DNA of 33,967 nucleotides, taken from positions 1-33,967 of the IMG/VR virus record IMGVR_UViG_3300020183_000264, one strand, 5' to 3'. Each line of letters begins with the position of its first letter. The first letter of the stretch is position 1. Origin of the DNA: a virus. The translations under genes and the position numbers were made by a program. Below are positions 20,766-31,569 of the stretch, in pieces. The notes under the pieces are model-generated. The model made no database searches. It had not been told where the DNA came from and was given only the letters and a program-made list of their open reading frames with translations.

Positions 20766-22609
20766 TGGCATCAAATAGCGCGATCACCGTAACCGGGCTA
20801 GACTTTGACTCGATTCGACTTAATCTGCGTAACTTTATCGCAGGTCGGTCGGAGTTTTCCGACTTTGATTTTGAAGATTCTGCTATTGGCACATTGCTTG
20901 ATTTGCTCGCATATAACACATATTATATGTCATTCTATGCAAATATGGCGGCCAATGAATCTTTCCTAGATACTGCTCAGATATATGACAATGTGGTATC
21001 GCGTGCCAAGATGCTTGGATATATTCCAACTTCGGTTCGCGGCCCAACAGCAAATTTGTTGATTTCATTTACGACTCCAGCCAATTCAACATTTCGCTCA
21101 ATTAATATCGATAAAGATACCAAATTCCGCGCGTCCGTAAATGGTGTATCTTATTCATTTGTGACACCAAAATCATATGTCATCTATGCGAATACATCTA
21201 ATGGCTTTAAAGGTCATATCAATATCACAGAGGGTATTCCACTTATTCATAGGTACCTCTTTACCGCAGCAAATACGTCTTTTGTATTACCAAATGCAAA
21301 TACCGATACATCGAGTATCTTTGTATCTGTAACCACAGCAGGTAATACTCAGACTTATGTTGAAGCAACAGACCTGCTTACCGTCAATTCAACGTCCAAA
21401 GTATTTTTTGTTGAACCTGATCGAAATAAACTATACAAAGTTTTATTCGGTGATGGTATAATTGGCACAAAGCCATCATTTAATAGCACAGTCACAATTT
21501 CATATCGAGTTAGTAATGGTTCTCGTGCAAATGGTGCGAATAACTTTACCGCCGTGTCAACGGTTGGTGATCAATCTAGCTTCACTCTATCTGTTGTCGA
21601 CCGTGCATCTGGTGGTGCAGAGATTGAGTCAATTGAATCAATTCGATATAATGCACCACGCCTATATGAGACCCAGAATCGCGCGGTCACCTTAGAGGAC
21701 TATCGTCGCCTCATTCTGCGCGATAATCCGGATCTGTCAGCCGTGAGCTTGTGGGGCGGTGAAGATAACGTGCCTCCCATATACGGTAAGGTATACGGTG
21801 CAATCAAGCCTAAGGTAGGCACGTTGATTTCGACCAATCGCAAGCAGTCGATTATCACAAACATCAGGAAATATAGTGTACAGTCGATAGACCTAGAGCT
21901 GGTCGATCCAACGTATCTCTATATCATTCCTATAATCAATGTCAGGTATGATCCGATTGAGACAACATTGGATGCAAGCCAACTTGCCACCGCCGTCGCG
22001 GCGAAGGTAGTCTCATATGAGTCATCCAACTTGAATAGATTTGAGGGTAAGTTTAGATATTCTCGCTTTCTAGACACGGTAGATTCATCTAGCAGGGCGA
22101 TAGTGACCAGTACTGCCAAGATCAGTGCAAGAAAGAGGTTCGTACCATCACTAATATCACGCAATACCTACACATTGACATTTAATCGAAAGATAAATTA
22201 TCCGTCTGCTGGTTACGTCTCTGCGACTTCATCGAGCGCATTTACCCTAGATGGGGCCCGAGCATTTTTTGATGATAATGGTTTTGGTACTTTAAGGATA
22301 TACAAGCTGGTAGATGGCAACAAAGTTTTTCTTAGAACAAATGCTGGTACCATCAATTATGATACCGGAGTTTTATCAATAAATTCATTCTTACCTGATG
22401 ATGTTAGCACAAATGAACTTAGCATCACGGTCGAGCTTGATGAATATAACGTGTCGCCTGTTCGCAATCAGATAGTATTGATAGCAGGTGCGACGGTCAC
22501 GGTCATAAATGACAATACAGGTGCCACCGAAGCAATTCTTGATACCATCAATACCCTAGGCAATACGCTCACCCTATCGAGCACAGCCTTAACAGTGACA
22601 ACTTTCTAA
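20765..22609 (+). CDS. 6: Baseplate wedge protein (T4 gp6-like)
   Basis: gp6 dimers form the inner ring that keeps the baseplate together and triggers contraction. The 614-residue protein (T4: 660) opens with ITVTGLDFDSIRLNLRNF and SEFSDFDFEDSAIGTLLDLL, followed by AYNTYYMSFYANMAANESFL, the strongly conserved N-terminal part. A central GRANGANNFTAVST-like region and a GGAEIESIESIRYNAPRLY motif with DYRRLILRDNP belong to the gpJ-like domain found in baseplate wedge proteins. It is directly coupled to gp25 upstream and to gp7 two bases downstream, as in the T4 group. Confidence 0.9.
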   Translation: MASNSAITVTGLDFDSIRLNLRNFIAGRSEFSDFDFEDSAIGTLLDLLAYNTYYMSFYANMAANESFLDTAQIYDNVVSRAKMLGYIPTSVRGPTANLLISFTTPANSTFRSINIDKDTKFRASVNGVSYSFVTPKSYVIYANTSNGFKGHINITEGIPLIHRYLFTAANTSFVLPNANTDTSSIFVSVTTAGNTQTYVEATDLLTVNSTSKVFFVEPDRNKLYKVLFGDGIIGTKPSFNSTVTISYRVSNGSRANGANNFTAVSTVGDQSSFTLSVVDRASGGAEIESIESIRYNAPRLYETQNRAVTLEDYRRLILRDNPDLSAVSLWGGEDNVPPIYGKVYGAIKPKVGTLISTNRKQSIITNIRKYSVQSIDLELVDPTYLYIIPIINVRYDPIETTLDASQLATAVAAKVVSYESSNLNRFEGKFRYSRFLDTVDSSSRAIVTSTAKISARKRFVPSLISRNTYTLTFNRKINYPSAGYVSATSSSAFTLDGARAFFDDNGFGTLRIYKLVDGNKVFLRTNAGTINYDTGVLSINSFLPDDVSTNELSITVELDEYNVSPVRNQIVLIAGATVTVINDNTGATEAILDTINTLGNTLTLSSTALTVTTF

Positions 22610-22610
22610 G

Positions 22611-25600
22611 ATGACTATAGCTGGCGCGGAGGAGACCTTCAAGAGGATCTCGCCTCAGATCGAAGCGCAATTTCCTGCCTTCTTACGTGAGGAAGGTCCT
22701 AGGTTCGTCGAATTTCTAAAAGCTTATTATGAATTTCTAGAACAAGAGGGTGAGGTGATCAATGCTGGTCGCAGCCTGATTGACTATCAAGACATAGATC
22801 GCACATTAGATACATTCCTCGAGAACTTTCAGCGTGAGTTCATGGTGAACATACCGCAGAATGTGCTGGCTGACAAGAGATTGTTGGTAAAGCATATTCG
22901 CAATGCATACCGCACCAGAGGTTCCGAATACTCCTATAGGTTCCTTTTCCGTGCAATGTTTGATAAAGAAATCGATCTATTTTATCCGGGCGACTTTATT
23001 CTAAGGGCTTCAGACGGTCGATGGGTCAAGGAGACTTTGCTTCGCGTTGGTGATCCTATAATCGGTGATATTAATACCTTAGAAGGCAATACGGTGACCG
23101 GCGAGACTAGCGGTGCAACGGCCAGAGTGCAAAGTGTCACGGCCGTTAATTTGCTAGGTCTAGACGTATATGAGCTGGTTGTTGAAGATGTATCTGGCAC
23201 GTTTATTGACGGAGAAGTTATCGAGGATAGCTCCGGAACATCCGCAACCATTCAATCTCAGACAGGTTCTATCACATCTCTATCTATAGTCAGCGGCGGC
23301 GCATTTCACACATCGGGTGATCGACTCACCATAACCTACGAATCTTCGGTTGCAAATGGTATTGTGACCGCTACAGATGATGTTGGTCCTATATCATTTC
23401 GAATCAAGAGAGCTGGTAGCGGCTACCGTGTTGGTAGCACAATTATCACCGTCACAGGTGGGTCAGGTAGCGGTGGCGCGGCCCAAGTAATATCAATATC
23501 AAATAATATAAACGTTGTTCTTAATACAAACCGCATATCTGCACTGCGTGACGTCGTGCTATCGACAGGTAATACTTTCGTTAGCCTTGGTACCAATTCG
23601 GCTGTCGTTACATCAAATCTGGCTAGCGCGAATATATCTTCCGTTTTATCTTCCGTATTATCATTTGCTAATATCACTGGTGGTAGCATAAACTCAATAG
23701 GTCTAATCAATGTCGGTAGAAACTATACCTTAGCAGGTCTTCCAACAGTTACCGCCATAGACCAGGTTGTTGCAGACTATGAATTACCTGGTCAGGCAGG
23801 TGCTTATCAGGGCGCAGATGCTCTCATTGAGGCAATATCTGCTCCTGGTGCCATCAAATCAATATCTTTGAGAGGAAGCGATAGCGGTTTCGATAGGTTC
23901 GAATATGCGACTGCTCAGAACCTCAGAGGTGTGGCCAATGTGGTCATCGGTACCACAGATGACAATGGTATAACTCGATTCTTGGTGCGAGCGAATACGT
24001 TTAGCGCAATCGTAGACCCTGATGTGACGGCCGTGGTTGATCTTCCAGGTAGATATATTGATACCAAAGGATTTCTAAGCTGGGATAATAAACTACAGGA
24101 TAACTTATTCTATCAAGAATATTCTTATGTCATTAAGGTTTCTCAAATCGTCAACAAGTATCGTGATATAGTAAAAAGGTTTATTCACCCTGCCGGTATG
24201 AAGATGTTTGGCCAGGTTGAGATACCCATCACCGTAGAATATAAGCAGACCCAGCTATCAACTTCGATTGCTGAACGTATGCCTGTCACGATAGATGTAA
24301 GTAAACTGACGAAGGAAGCAAACTCTAGCGTTGGTGCTCTTGAGAGCAACACCACGGGCGTCAGGTTTAGTAGCTCCGGTCGCAAGATGTACACTGTTGG
24401 TATGGCAACTGATCGGATATATCAGTATAATCTGACCAAATCTTTTGACTTGACAACTGCTTCATATTCAGGCAAAAGTTTCTCAATAGGTAATACATCA
24501 TTTCTTGGTGGACGTGAAACCACACCTAGAGATATCGAGGTAAGTGAAAGTGGTGATCGTGTATATGTACTTGGTGACTCATCAAACTCGGTTTTACAAT
24601 ATGATATGTCAACCAATTATGATATCTCTACTGCATATCCAAATCTGGATCGTATACTTGACGAGACAGACGGCTCTCCAATACTTGCTGAAAGTGATGA
24701 TTATCTAGCATTTGAGTTTGTCAAAGGTATAACCAGCTTAGTTGTGTCGGTTGGTAATACAAAGCCTCTCGGTATGACCTTCAGACCTGAGGGTACTTCT
24801 CTATTCATCTCAGGTACCGATGGTTCTAATTCCGTCCCAACAGATACCGGCGAGATTGTTCTAAGAATTGTCAACGGTGGTCATGGTTATACTGTGGCAA
24901 ATACTGTGATCACCTTCACTGGTGGTACAGGTGCTAATGCTGCGGCTATAGTTAGCTCAATATCTAATACGGAAATCTTGACATTTGCCGCCGATACCAT
25001 TTCACCAGTGGCAAATATAATTCTCAATACAGGTCCTACTTTTGTATCAGCAGGAGCCAATACATCTGCCATTAGCGCAAGCTTTGCAGCAGCCAATATC
25101 TCATCAACCTTAGTCTCATCACTATCATTTCCAACGGTTACGGTTGGTACCATATCAGCTGTAACTTTGACTAATGGGGGACAAGGTTATACAACAGGTG
25201 GCCTACCTACGATCACCGCCATAGACCCTTATATAAACTCCCTTGGTTTATCTGCACCTGGTGGTGGTATCAAAGGCGGAAATGCGGTATTGGTGGCAAA
25301 TACTGTACCTCAGAAAAAAGGTGTAGTCTATGAGGCCACACTAACTACTGCATGGGATATTTCGACAGGCACGGTTCAGAGAAACTTCGTCATAGATGAG
25401 GCATCCGAAGCCATACTCATGCAAGATGGTGATCGATTGATGCTAGAGTCATCAAAGGTATTCTATCTCGATAATGATATGATCACACCATCAGGTGTAG
25501 CATTTGGCACTGATGGATTGACAATGTTGATATCCAGCTTAACTACGGGGCGCGTTTATCAATATGATCTAGGAACTGCATGGAATATCGAAACTGCAGT

Positions 25601-25871
25601 CTCAAGATTAGATAGGCTAGCACTCGAAAATGATGTGGATTTCTTAGCTTTTGAAGACTTTGACGTTGGTGTACAGGAAAGTAGTATTAGTCACATTGTG
25701 GCAGATGATCCCTTTCCAGAAGGAATTGCGATTAGCGTCGATCAGACCAGATTGTTCGTTGCAGGGTCTTCGACCGATAAGGTGTATTCATATGTCAGGC
25801 GCTCTAGGGTCTTAACTGAGGCCACTGAGCAGATAATACATGAAGATATTTCGTATGTTGCCTATGAATAA
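22611..25871 (+). CDS. 7: Baseplate wedge protein gp7-like with C-terminal propeller and inserted modules
   Basis: The first 150 residues (PQIEAQFPAFLREEGPRFVE, LKAYYEFLEQEG, then a RTRGSEYSYRFLFRAMF helix) match the gp7 N-terminus of the T4 group. Total length 1086 (T4: 1032), but the rest differs: a Ser/Gly/Ala-type beta module (GNTVTGETSGATARV), a 120-residue beta module at about 268-386, a second related copy at about 752-874, and about five propeller-type repeats from 575 on, such as RKMYTVGMATDRIYQYNL, RVYVLGDSSNSVLQYDMS and LTMLISSLTTGRVYQYDLGT. The second beta module interrupts the third propeller repeat. These parts may decorate the outside of the baseplate. It sits between gp6 and gp8, as in T4. 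Confidence 0.75.
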   Translation: MTIAGAEETFKRISPQIEAQFPAFLREEGPRFVEFLKAYYEFLEQEGEVINAGRSLIDYQDIDRTLDTFLENFQREFMVNIPQNVLADKRLLVKHIRNAYRTRGSEYSYRFLFRAMFDKEIDLFYPGDFILRASDGRWVKETLLRVGDPIIGDINTLEGNTVTGETSGATARVQSVTAVNLLGLDVYELVVEDVSGTFIDGEVIEDSSGTSATIQSQTGSITSLSIVSGGAFHTSGDRLTITYESSVANGIVTATDDVGPISFRIKRAGSGYRVGSTIITVTGGSGSGGAAQVISISNNINVVLNTNRISALRDVVLSTGNTFVSLGTNSAVVTSNLASANISSVLSSVLSFANITGGSINSIGLINVGRNYTLAGLPTVTAIDQVVADYELPGQAGAYQGADALIEAISAPGAIKSISLRGSDSGFDRFEYATAQNLRGVANVVIGTTDDNGITRFLVRANTFSAIVDPDVTAVVDLPGRYIDTKGFLSWDNKLQDNLFYQEYSYVIKVSQIVNKYRDIVKRFIHPAGMKMFGQVEIPITVEYKQTQLSTSIAERMPVTIDVSKLTKEANSSVGALESNTTGVRFSSSGRKMYTVGMATDRIYQYNLTKSFDLTTASYSGKSFSIGNTSFLGGRETTPRDIEVSESGDRVYVLGDSSNSVLQYDMSTNYDISTAYPNLDRILDETDGSPILAESDDYLAFEFVKGITSLVVSVGNTKPLGMTFRPEGTSLFISGTDGSNSVPTDTGEIVLRIVNGGHGYTVANTVITFTGGTGANAAAIVSSISNTEILTFAADTISPVANIILNTGPTFVSAGANTSAISASFAAANISSTLVSSLSFPTVTVGTISAVTLTNGGQGYTTGGLPTITAIDPYINSLGLSAPGGGIKGGNAVLVANTVPQKKGVVYEATLTTAWDISTGTVQRNFVIDEASEAILMQDGDRLMLESSKVFYLDNDMITPSGVAFGTDGLTMLISSLTTGRVYQYDLGTAWNIETAVSRLDRLALENDVDFLAFEDFDVGVQESSISHIVADDPFPEGIAISVDQTRLFVAGSSTDKVYSYVRRSRVLTEATEQIIHEDISYVAYE

Positions 25872-25874
25872 CAG

Positions 25875-25882
25875 AATAAATA
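25875..25882 (+). promoter_or_regulatory. Late promoter box AATAAATA
   Basis: Begins four bases after the gene 7 stop and ends 24 bases before the gene 8 ATG. It is identical to the box before gene 25. Confidence 0.5.
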
Positions 25883-25906
25883 CTTACCACATAGTTGAGG
25901 CTTGAG

Positions 25907-27475
25907 ATGACTGGTACAACTACCAAGATATTTCGCATCAATACTGCGGAACAGTTTAGGGATTCTCTTATAGAGACATCTCCTACTCGCATGTATATGT
26001 TTTTTGGTCGTACTACACCATTTGCAAATGATTCTTCTCCACCAGCTATAGCTAATGATGTGCTCACAACAAGATATGACTGCTATAAAGATATGATGCT
26101 GCTACGTCGCATCTACTCCAGTGATAGCATTCATGTAGTGCCAAGATTCAATTGGACAACTGATACAGTATATACGCAGTATACAGACAATGATGCTACA
26201 CTATTTGGTAAGCAATTCTATGTGATTACATCTGACAATAATGTCTATAAGTGCATAGACAATAATCGTGGCGCACAATCAACCATAGAACCATCGGGTA
26301 CTAGCGTTTCGATCTTTCGTACATCTGACGGATATCGTTGGAAGTTCATGTTTACGGTTTCATCCGCGGATAGCTTGAAGTTTATGACGGATTCCTATAT
26401 TCCTATCCGTGATGTAACCTCAGGTGATGGTAGCGCGCAAGAATCTGTAAGAAACGCAGCAGCAAACGGATCAATAGAGCATATAACCATCACGGCAAAC
26501 GGCACCGGATATCTATCGATATCAAACACATTTGCTCTAGTGACAAACAGCACGGTGCTATCATTTGGTGCAGAAGCATCGCAGGTCGATGATATCTATA
26601 CAGGATCGACAATATATGTTTTATCAGGTAAAGGTGCAGGCCAGATACGCAGAATTACAAAATACGCAGGGGTTGGGCGTATTGCAACGGTAAACGGTGC
26701 ATTTAGTATCTCTCCCAATACAGCTTCGACATATTTGGTTGGACCTAATATCATTATCGGAGGTGATAGTGGTGCCGCCTTTGCACAGCGCGCTATTGCT
26801 TATGTTGCTAATGCTCAAGGTGGACAAGTTCGTAAGATTACGATGATAAACACAGGGCGCCACTATTCTACTGCTAATGTGACAATCTCTGCAAACTCTA
26901 ATTATGGATCAGGTGCGACTGCCAGAGCCATACTTTCGCCTTCGGGTGGTCATGGCTCAAATGGTCGCGAAGAGCTTGGTTCCGACACGATCATGTTTTC
27001 TGTGTCGATCTCTGGTGCCGAGGCTAATACGATAGGAATAGGAAATGATTTCCGCACGATTGGTCTTATCAGAGACCCTCTTCTTCGCTCAGGACCATTT
27101 GCGAATACCGCAACGATAGATCAGTGCTCGCGCATTGTCGTATCAAACGTATTAGGTTCTTACAGAAACGACGAGGTGCTGGTGGGTTCTAGCAGTGGTG
27201 CTAAAGCCCGTGTGGTATCATTTGCAAACACAAATGATGCCGGCACCTCAGGTACATTGCGTGCAATTCGTGTGACCACGAATGGTACAGGTATATCCTT
27301 CACTTCTGGTGAAACTTTGACGGGGCAATCTTCAAGTACTACAGCGACAGTATCATCGTTTACTAAGCCTGCAGTCAGGGAAGGTACTGGGGATGTGCTC
27401 TATATAGAAAACAAGACACCTATCGTCCGAGCGGCTGACCAGATCGAGGACTTTAGGTTTGTGATGGCATTTTAA
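25907..27475 (+). CDS. 8: Baseplate wedge protein (T4 gp8-like), extended
   Basis: gp8 dimers join the wedge arms. The N-terminal 175 residues are typical: TKIFRINTAEQFRDSLIETS, MYMFFGRTTPF, DCYKDMMLLRRIYSSD, VVPRFNWT, and DGYRWKFMFTVS. The protein is 522 residues, against 334 in T4; the additional length is at about 180-500, built of Gly/Ala/Ser-rich beta repeats (NDEVLVGSSSGAKARVVSFA, GETLTGQSSSTTATV) like those in gp7. The family's C-terminal end, IVRAADQIEDFRFVMAF, is kept. I prefer ATG 25907, preceded by TTGAGG, to the TTG at 25895. It has its own late box. Confidence 0.85.
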   Translation: MTGTTTKIFRINTAEQFRDSLIETSPTRMYMFFGRTTPFANDSSPPAIANDVLTTRYDCYKDMMLLRRIYSSDSIHVVPRFNWTTDTVYTQYTDNDATLFGKQFYVITSDNNVYKCIDNNRGAQSTIEPSGTSVSIFRTSDGYRWKFMFTVSSADSLKFMTDSYIPIRDVTSGDGSAQESVRNAAANGSIEHITITANGTGYLSISNTFALVTNSTVLSFGAEASQVDDIYTGSTIYVLSGKGAGQIRRITKYAGVGRIATVNGAFSISPNTASTYLVGPNIIIGGDSGAAFAQRAIAYVANAQGGQVRKITMINTGRHYSTANVTISANSNYGSGATARAILSPSGGHGSNGREELGSDTIMFSVSISGAEANTIGIGNDFRTIGLIRDPLLRSGPFANTATIDQCSRIVVSNVLGSYRNDEVLVGSSSGAKARVVSFANTNDAGTSGTLRAIRVTTNGTGISFTSGETLTGQSSSTTATVSSFTKPAVREGTGDVLYIENKTPIVRAADQIEDFRFVMAF

Positions 27476-27489
27476 TCAGGGAACGATAG

Positions 27490-30400
27490 ATGGCTAATAA
27501 TATCACGACGTATAACGTCTCGCCATACTATGACGATTTTTCGCCAGACAAGAATTATCATCGTGTGTTGTTTCGTCCTGGTTATGCAGTTCAGGCTCGC
27601 GAGCTGACTCAGCTACAGACCATATTACAAGATCAGATCAGCAAGTTTGGACAACACGTCTTTAAGGAGGGGTCTCGCGTATTAGACGGCCAATTATTCG
27701 TTGAGACCAACGTATATGGTCTTCGACTTAACTCGACCTTTGGCGGCAATACTGTTGGATCGACAACTACCGCTAATACTGTGAATGCGACTCTATTCTC
27801 AAATTCTATTGCGACGGGTATCACGTCTAGAGCTAGAATGAGAATAAAGCTTGTTCAAAATTCAAATAGCACCCAAGAGCCGACCATACTGATTGCGTCA
27901 CTGATACGTGGTGGCACAAATGGGTATATAATAGCAAATAACGAAGTTATTCGCTTTAATGATGCAACCACAAATACGGTAATAGGTTACGCTAATAGCG
28001 CAAAAATTGGTGCGGTCACATCAGCAACGGCGATTCACGTCGATAAAGGTGTCTACTTTGTCCGTGGTCATATGGTACAGAATGCGGCTCAGACAATCGC
28101 AGTATCTAACACATCAGGTACACCAAATGCATCGATAGGCTTTAGGTATACCGAGGACATTGTTACATCAGCCGATGACCAGCAGCTTCTAGATCCGGCT
28201 CAAGGTTCATATAACTATTCCGCTCCTGGTGCAGATAGATATCGGATTCGTCTGACTCTCCATAAGATCAATATTGGTAGCAATGGTCTGACATCCAATA
28301 ACTTGCCTACAAACTACTTTGAGCTTGTTAGATTGGTTGAAGGTACTCCTAGAGTGCCAATCAATGAGCCGGCTTATGCTAGCTTGCTTGACACAATGGC
28401 TAAACGTACATATGATGAGTCCGGTGATTATGAGATTCGACCTTTTAGGGCCAAGGCCATCATTAATAGCACAAGTTCTGCTAATCTTTTTCTATCAATA
28501 TTGCCAGGTAAGGCTGTCGTTCGGGGTTATCCTATCGAATATTTGGTACCAAATCAAGTTATTGTAGCTAAAGGTAGAGATACAGAAACACAATCGGGTT
28601 ATGATGTTGGGACATACTATGGTAATTATCTAAAGGTTACCGCTCTTGCAAACGGTTCATTTACAACTGCAAATACCGAGCTGGTCGAGCTACACAATGT
28701 ATCTGGTAGAGGTGCTCTATCTGCCGGCACCAAGATTGGTACTGCATATACATCGGCTTTCAAGTATGATTCTGGATCCGGTAATACGGCTGTACATATT
28801 TTGCATCTTCACAATATACAGATGCTGAGCGGTAATACTACAAACGAAATACGTTCTGTGATATCTGGTACCTCTACAAACGTCAAAGCTTTTGCAAATA
28901 TCGCATCGGTTGGTGTCTATAGCAATGGCTCAACCCAGATTTTTGATCCTAACTATACATCGTATCTCTTTGAGATTCCTCATGATTACGTCAAGTCTGT
29001 CACATCCGCAGAGTATGATATTCGCAGAGTTTTCCAGAATGTTTCATTCTCATCGGGTCAAGCAACTATTCTGACTGACAATGGTAACGAGAGGTTCTTG
29101 GGTGCAACCAGCGGTGCAGTTCCTTCAGGTGTGATTGCAAGCTTTTATACTGTTATAACTAAATCTACAAGCGGAACATTTACCAAAGGTAAGCATATAC
29201 CTCTTGATACTGGAGGTCGATCTGTAACCATCGCATCCGTAGCTTCTGGATCTCCAGGCCAGGCTACGATTAACCTGAATAATGCTACATTCAATGGCAC
29301 CTGTGATATAATCGCAGGTATCAATATTGAGAATAATGTGACTCTGAAACCTGGTATACGGACTAAAACTCGAGTCTTAAACTCATCTAAGGTATTTCGT
29401 AACATAGCGGCCAACACCGTATATTCTCTGCTAAAGTCTGACATAGAACGCATCAACGCGGTATATTGGGCTGGTAGCAATACCCAGATCCCAACGGCCA
29501 CAACCAACAATGTGTCTAATATTCTGACTAGATTCCTTGTTGATGATGGTCAACGTGATAGTCATTATGATCATGGAAACTTGAGGCTGCTGGTAGGATC
29601 GGCCGCACCTAACGGTTACATCAATGTTGTATTCAATCACTATACGCATTCTGGTAAAGGTGCATTTACCGTCAATTCATATCCAGTAGCATATTCAAAT
29701 ATTGGCTCTTATACGACTAGCCAGGGCACGGTCATTCGTCTGACGGATGCCTTTGATTTCCGCGCACGTCGCAAGGATAACTCTTCAAATACAGTCCTGC
29801 TATTTGACACGACCACGCAGCTACCTGACTATACTCAGTCGGTTGATTCTGACTATGAATATTATCTCTCCAGGTCTGATAAGCTGGCGCTGACTAAAAC
29901 CGGCAAGTTTATTGTGATCTCAGGTACTCCTTCTTATGATAATCCAATACCACCAGCTGACATCGATGATGCGATGACTGTAGCCACGTTGAAGATCAGG
30001 CCATTTACATTTGATTCACGTGATGTAAATCTGATATATACCGATAATCGTCGGTTTACCATGCGCGATATAGGTAAGATAGAAAAGCGTGTTGGTCGCA
30101 TTGAATATTATACCGCGCTATCACTTCTCGAAAAAGATGTCAAGGCACTGACCATCAAGGATGCAGCTGGCAATGACATGTTCAAGAATGGTATCTTGGT
30201 CGATAATTTCAGAGGCCATAACGTAGCCGATGTTAATAACCCGGATTATAAAGCATCTATCGACTACGTTGAAAACTATGCGAGACCTCCTTTTATATCT
30301 CGTGCCATCGATTTCACAGTCGGCACACAGACAGGCGTGACTAAAACAAGCGATTTGATTACTCTACCCTATACAGAGCAAGTTGCATTCAAGCAAGATT

Positions 30401-31569
30401 TGGCATCGACGGTTGAGCGCATCAATCCATTCGAGGTCACTTCTTGGGTCGGTAAGCTTACACTATCCCCGGACAATGACTTCTGGTTTGATACAAATGC
30501 TCAACCTATAGTCGCATCTAATGAGGATGGAATAAATGATAACTGGGGGCAGCTGCCGTTCTTTTATCACGGCGTGACTCAATGGAATTTTTGGGATACT
30601 AACTGGTTTTTCGTGGGTTCTGATGATAATACATCCATCAATGCACGCAGAAACGAAAGAGTAAATCAGACCGCTTCACGTGATGTCTCTGGCATAGATT
30701 CGGTCAGAAATACCTTTCAGTCATCCAATCATACTGTGATTTCTGAGGCGACGGTATTTCCTTTCATGCGTAAGAATACGATCAAGTTTGACATAGATGG
30801 TATGAGACCAAATACCGATATATTCTGTTGGTTTGGTGGAAAGTTCTATAATCCTCAGATAAGAGTTGGATCAGAAAGCGCAAATCTAGGTCTAATCAGG
30901 CTTTCCACGGACAAGAACGGTAGAGCTAACGGATATATCGAAATACCAGCTCCAACCTCAAATACATTCTTTAAGTTATCTGCTGGCCCTAAGCTAGTAT
31001 TATTCTCTGACGATCCATATACACCTAGATTTAGCACTACCTGGGCGCAGGCAATTTATACAGCACAAGGTAGATTGCAGCCGGCACCTATTCCAGCACC
31101 CAAACCACCAGAAGTTATTGAAATCATTAGAGTTGATCCGAATGAAGGCGGTGAAGGTAACGGTACCGTAGTTGTAACTCAGACATTTATTGATGCAAAA
31201 GAAACTCTTGCGGATTTTATCACAGCTGTAGAGGCACAGACCGGTGTTTCGATAAATGCATTGGACGCATCGGTATCAAAAGAACAGGCCGCTCAGACTT
31301 ATATTGATTCTCTTAATAACCTATATTCAACCTATCTGGTGAGTGCAACAGATACAATCGATACAGGTAGAGAGAAATCAAAACGAGAGAATAATGCAAC
31401 AACCAACTTAGATTTTAGTGGTAGTATCTATTGGATATCACAGCTTATCGAGACCAACGGTACCTATGGGTTTGAACAAATCGAAAACCACTTATTGAAC
31501 GGTTCAACCGAGCGTAAAGCTTTGGTCGAAAAAGATCCGTCATGGTGGGAGAGAAATATTGCTGGATAA
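27490..31569 (+). CDS. Large virion structural protein (DUF4815-type)
   Basis: A 1359-residue protein whose first 70 residues (YNVSPYYDDFSPDKNYHRVL, RPGYAVQARELTQLQTILQD, KFGQHVFKEGSRV) are the well-conserved start of the DUF4815 family of large tail or baseplate-periphery proteins in T4-like phages. The remainder is mainly beta with a helical section at about 850-890 (GKIEKRVGRIEYYTALSLLE) and a region near 980-1080 rich in Asp, Trp and Phe. The Pro-rich PAPIPAPKPPEVIEI stretch at about 1200 marks a flexible hinge. ACGATAG precedes ATG 27490. It may stand where T4 has gp9/gp10-type proteins; a firm T4 equivalent cannot be given. Confidence 0.8.
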   Translation: MANNITTYNVSPYYDDFSPDKNYHRVLFRPGYAVQARELTQLQTILQDQISKFGQHVFKEGSRVLDGQLFVETNVYGLRLNSTFGGNTVGSTTTANTVNATLFSNSIATGITSRARMRIKLVQNSNSTQEPTILIASLIRGGTNGYIIANNEVIRFNDATTNTVIGYANSAKIGAVTSATAIHVDKGVYFVRGHMVQNAAQTIAVSNTSGTPNASIGFRYTEDIVTSADDQQLLDPAQGSYNYSAPGADRYRIRLTLHKINIGSNGLTSNNLPTNYFELVRLVEGTPRVPINEPAYASLLDTMAKRTYDESGDYEIRPFRAKAIINSTSSANLFLSILPGKAVVRGYPIEYLVPNQVIVAKGRDTETQSGYDVGTYYGNYLKVTALANGSFTTANTELVELHNVSGRGALSAGTKIGTAYTSAFKYDSGSGNTAVHILHLHNIQMLSGNTTNEIRSVISGTSTNVKAFANIASVGVYSNGSTQIFDPNYTSYLFEIPHDYVKSVTSAEYDIRRVFQNVSFSSGQATILTDNGNERFLGATSGAVPSGVIASFYTVITKSTSGTFTKGKHIPLDTGGRSVTIASVASGSPGQATINLNNATFNGTCDIIAGINIENNVTLKPGIRTKTRVLNSSKVFRNIAANTVYSLLKSDIERINAVYWAGSNTQIPTATTNNVSNILTRFLVDDGQRDSHYDHGNLRLLVGSAAPNGYINVVFNHYTHSGKGAFTVNSYPVAYSNIGSYTTSQGTVIRLTDAFDFRARRKDNSSNTVLLFDTTTQLPDYTQSVDSDYEYYLSRSDKLALTKTGKFIVISGTPSYDNPIPPADIDDAMTVATLKIRPFTFDSRDVNLIYTDNRRFTMRDIGKIEKRVGRIEYYTALSLLEKDVKALTIKDAAGNDMFKNGILVDNFRGHNVADVNNPDYKASIDYVENYARPPFISRAIDFTVGTQTGVTKTSDLITLPYTEQVAFKQDLASTVERINPFEVTSWVGKLTLSPDNDFWFDTNAQPIVASNEDGINDNWGQLPFFYHGVTQWNFWDTNWFFVGSDDNTSINARRNERVNQTASRDVSGIDSVRNTFQSSNHTVISEATVFPFMRKNTIKFDIDGMRPNTDIFCWFGGKFYNPQIRVGSESANLGLIRLSTDKNGRANGYIEIPAPTSNTFFKLSAGPKLVLFSDDPYTPRFSTTWAQAIYTAQGRLQPAPIPAPKPPEVIEIIRVDPNEGGEGNGTVVVTQTFIDAKETLADFITAVEAQTGVSINALDASVSKEQAAQTYIDSLNNLYSTYLVSATDTIDTGREKSKRENNATTNLDFSGSIYWISQLIETNGTYGFEQIENHLLNGSTERKALVEKDPSWWERNIAG

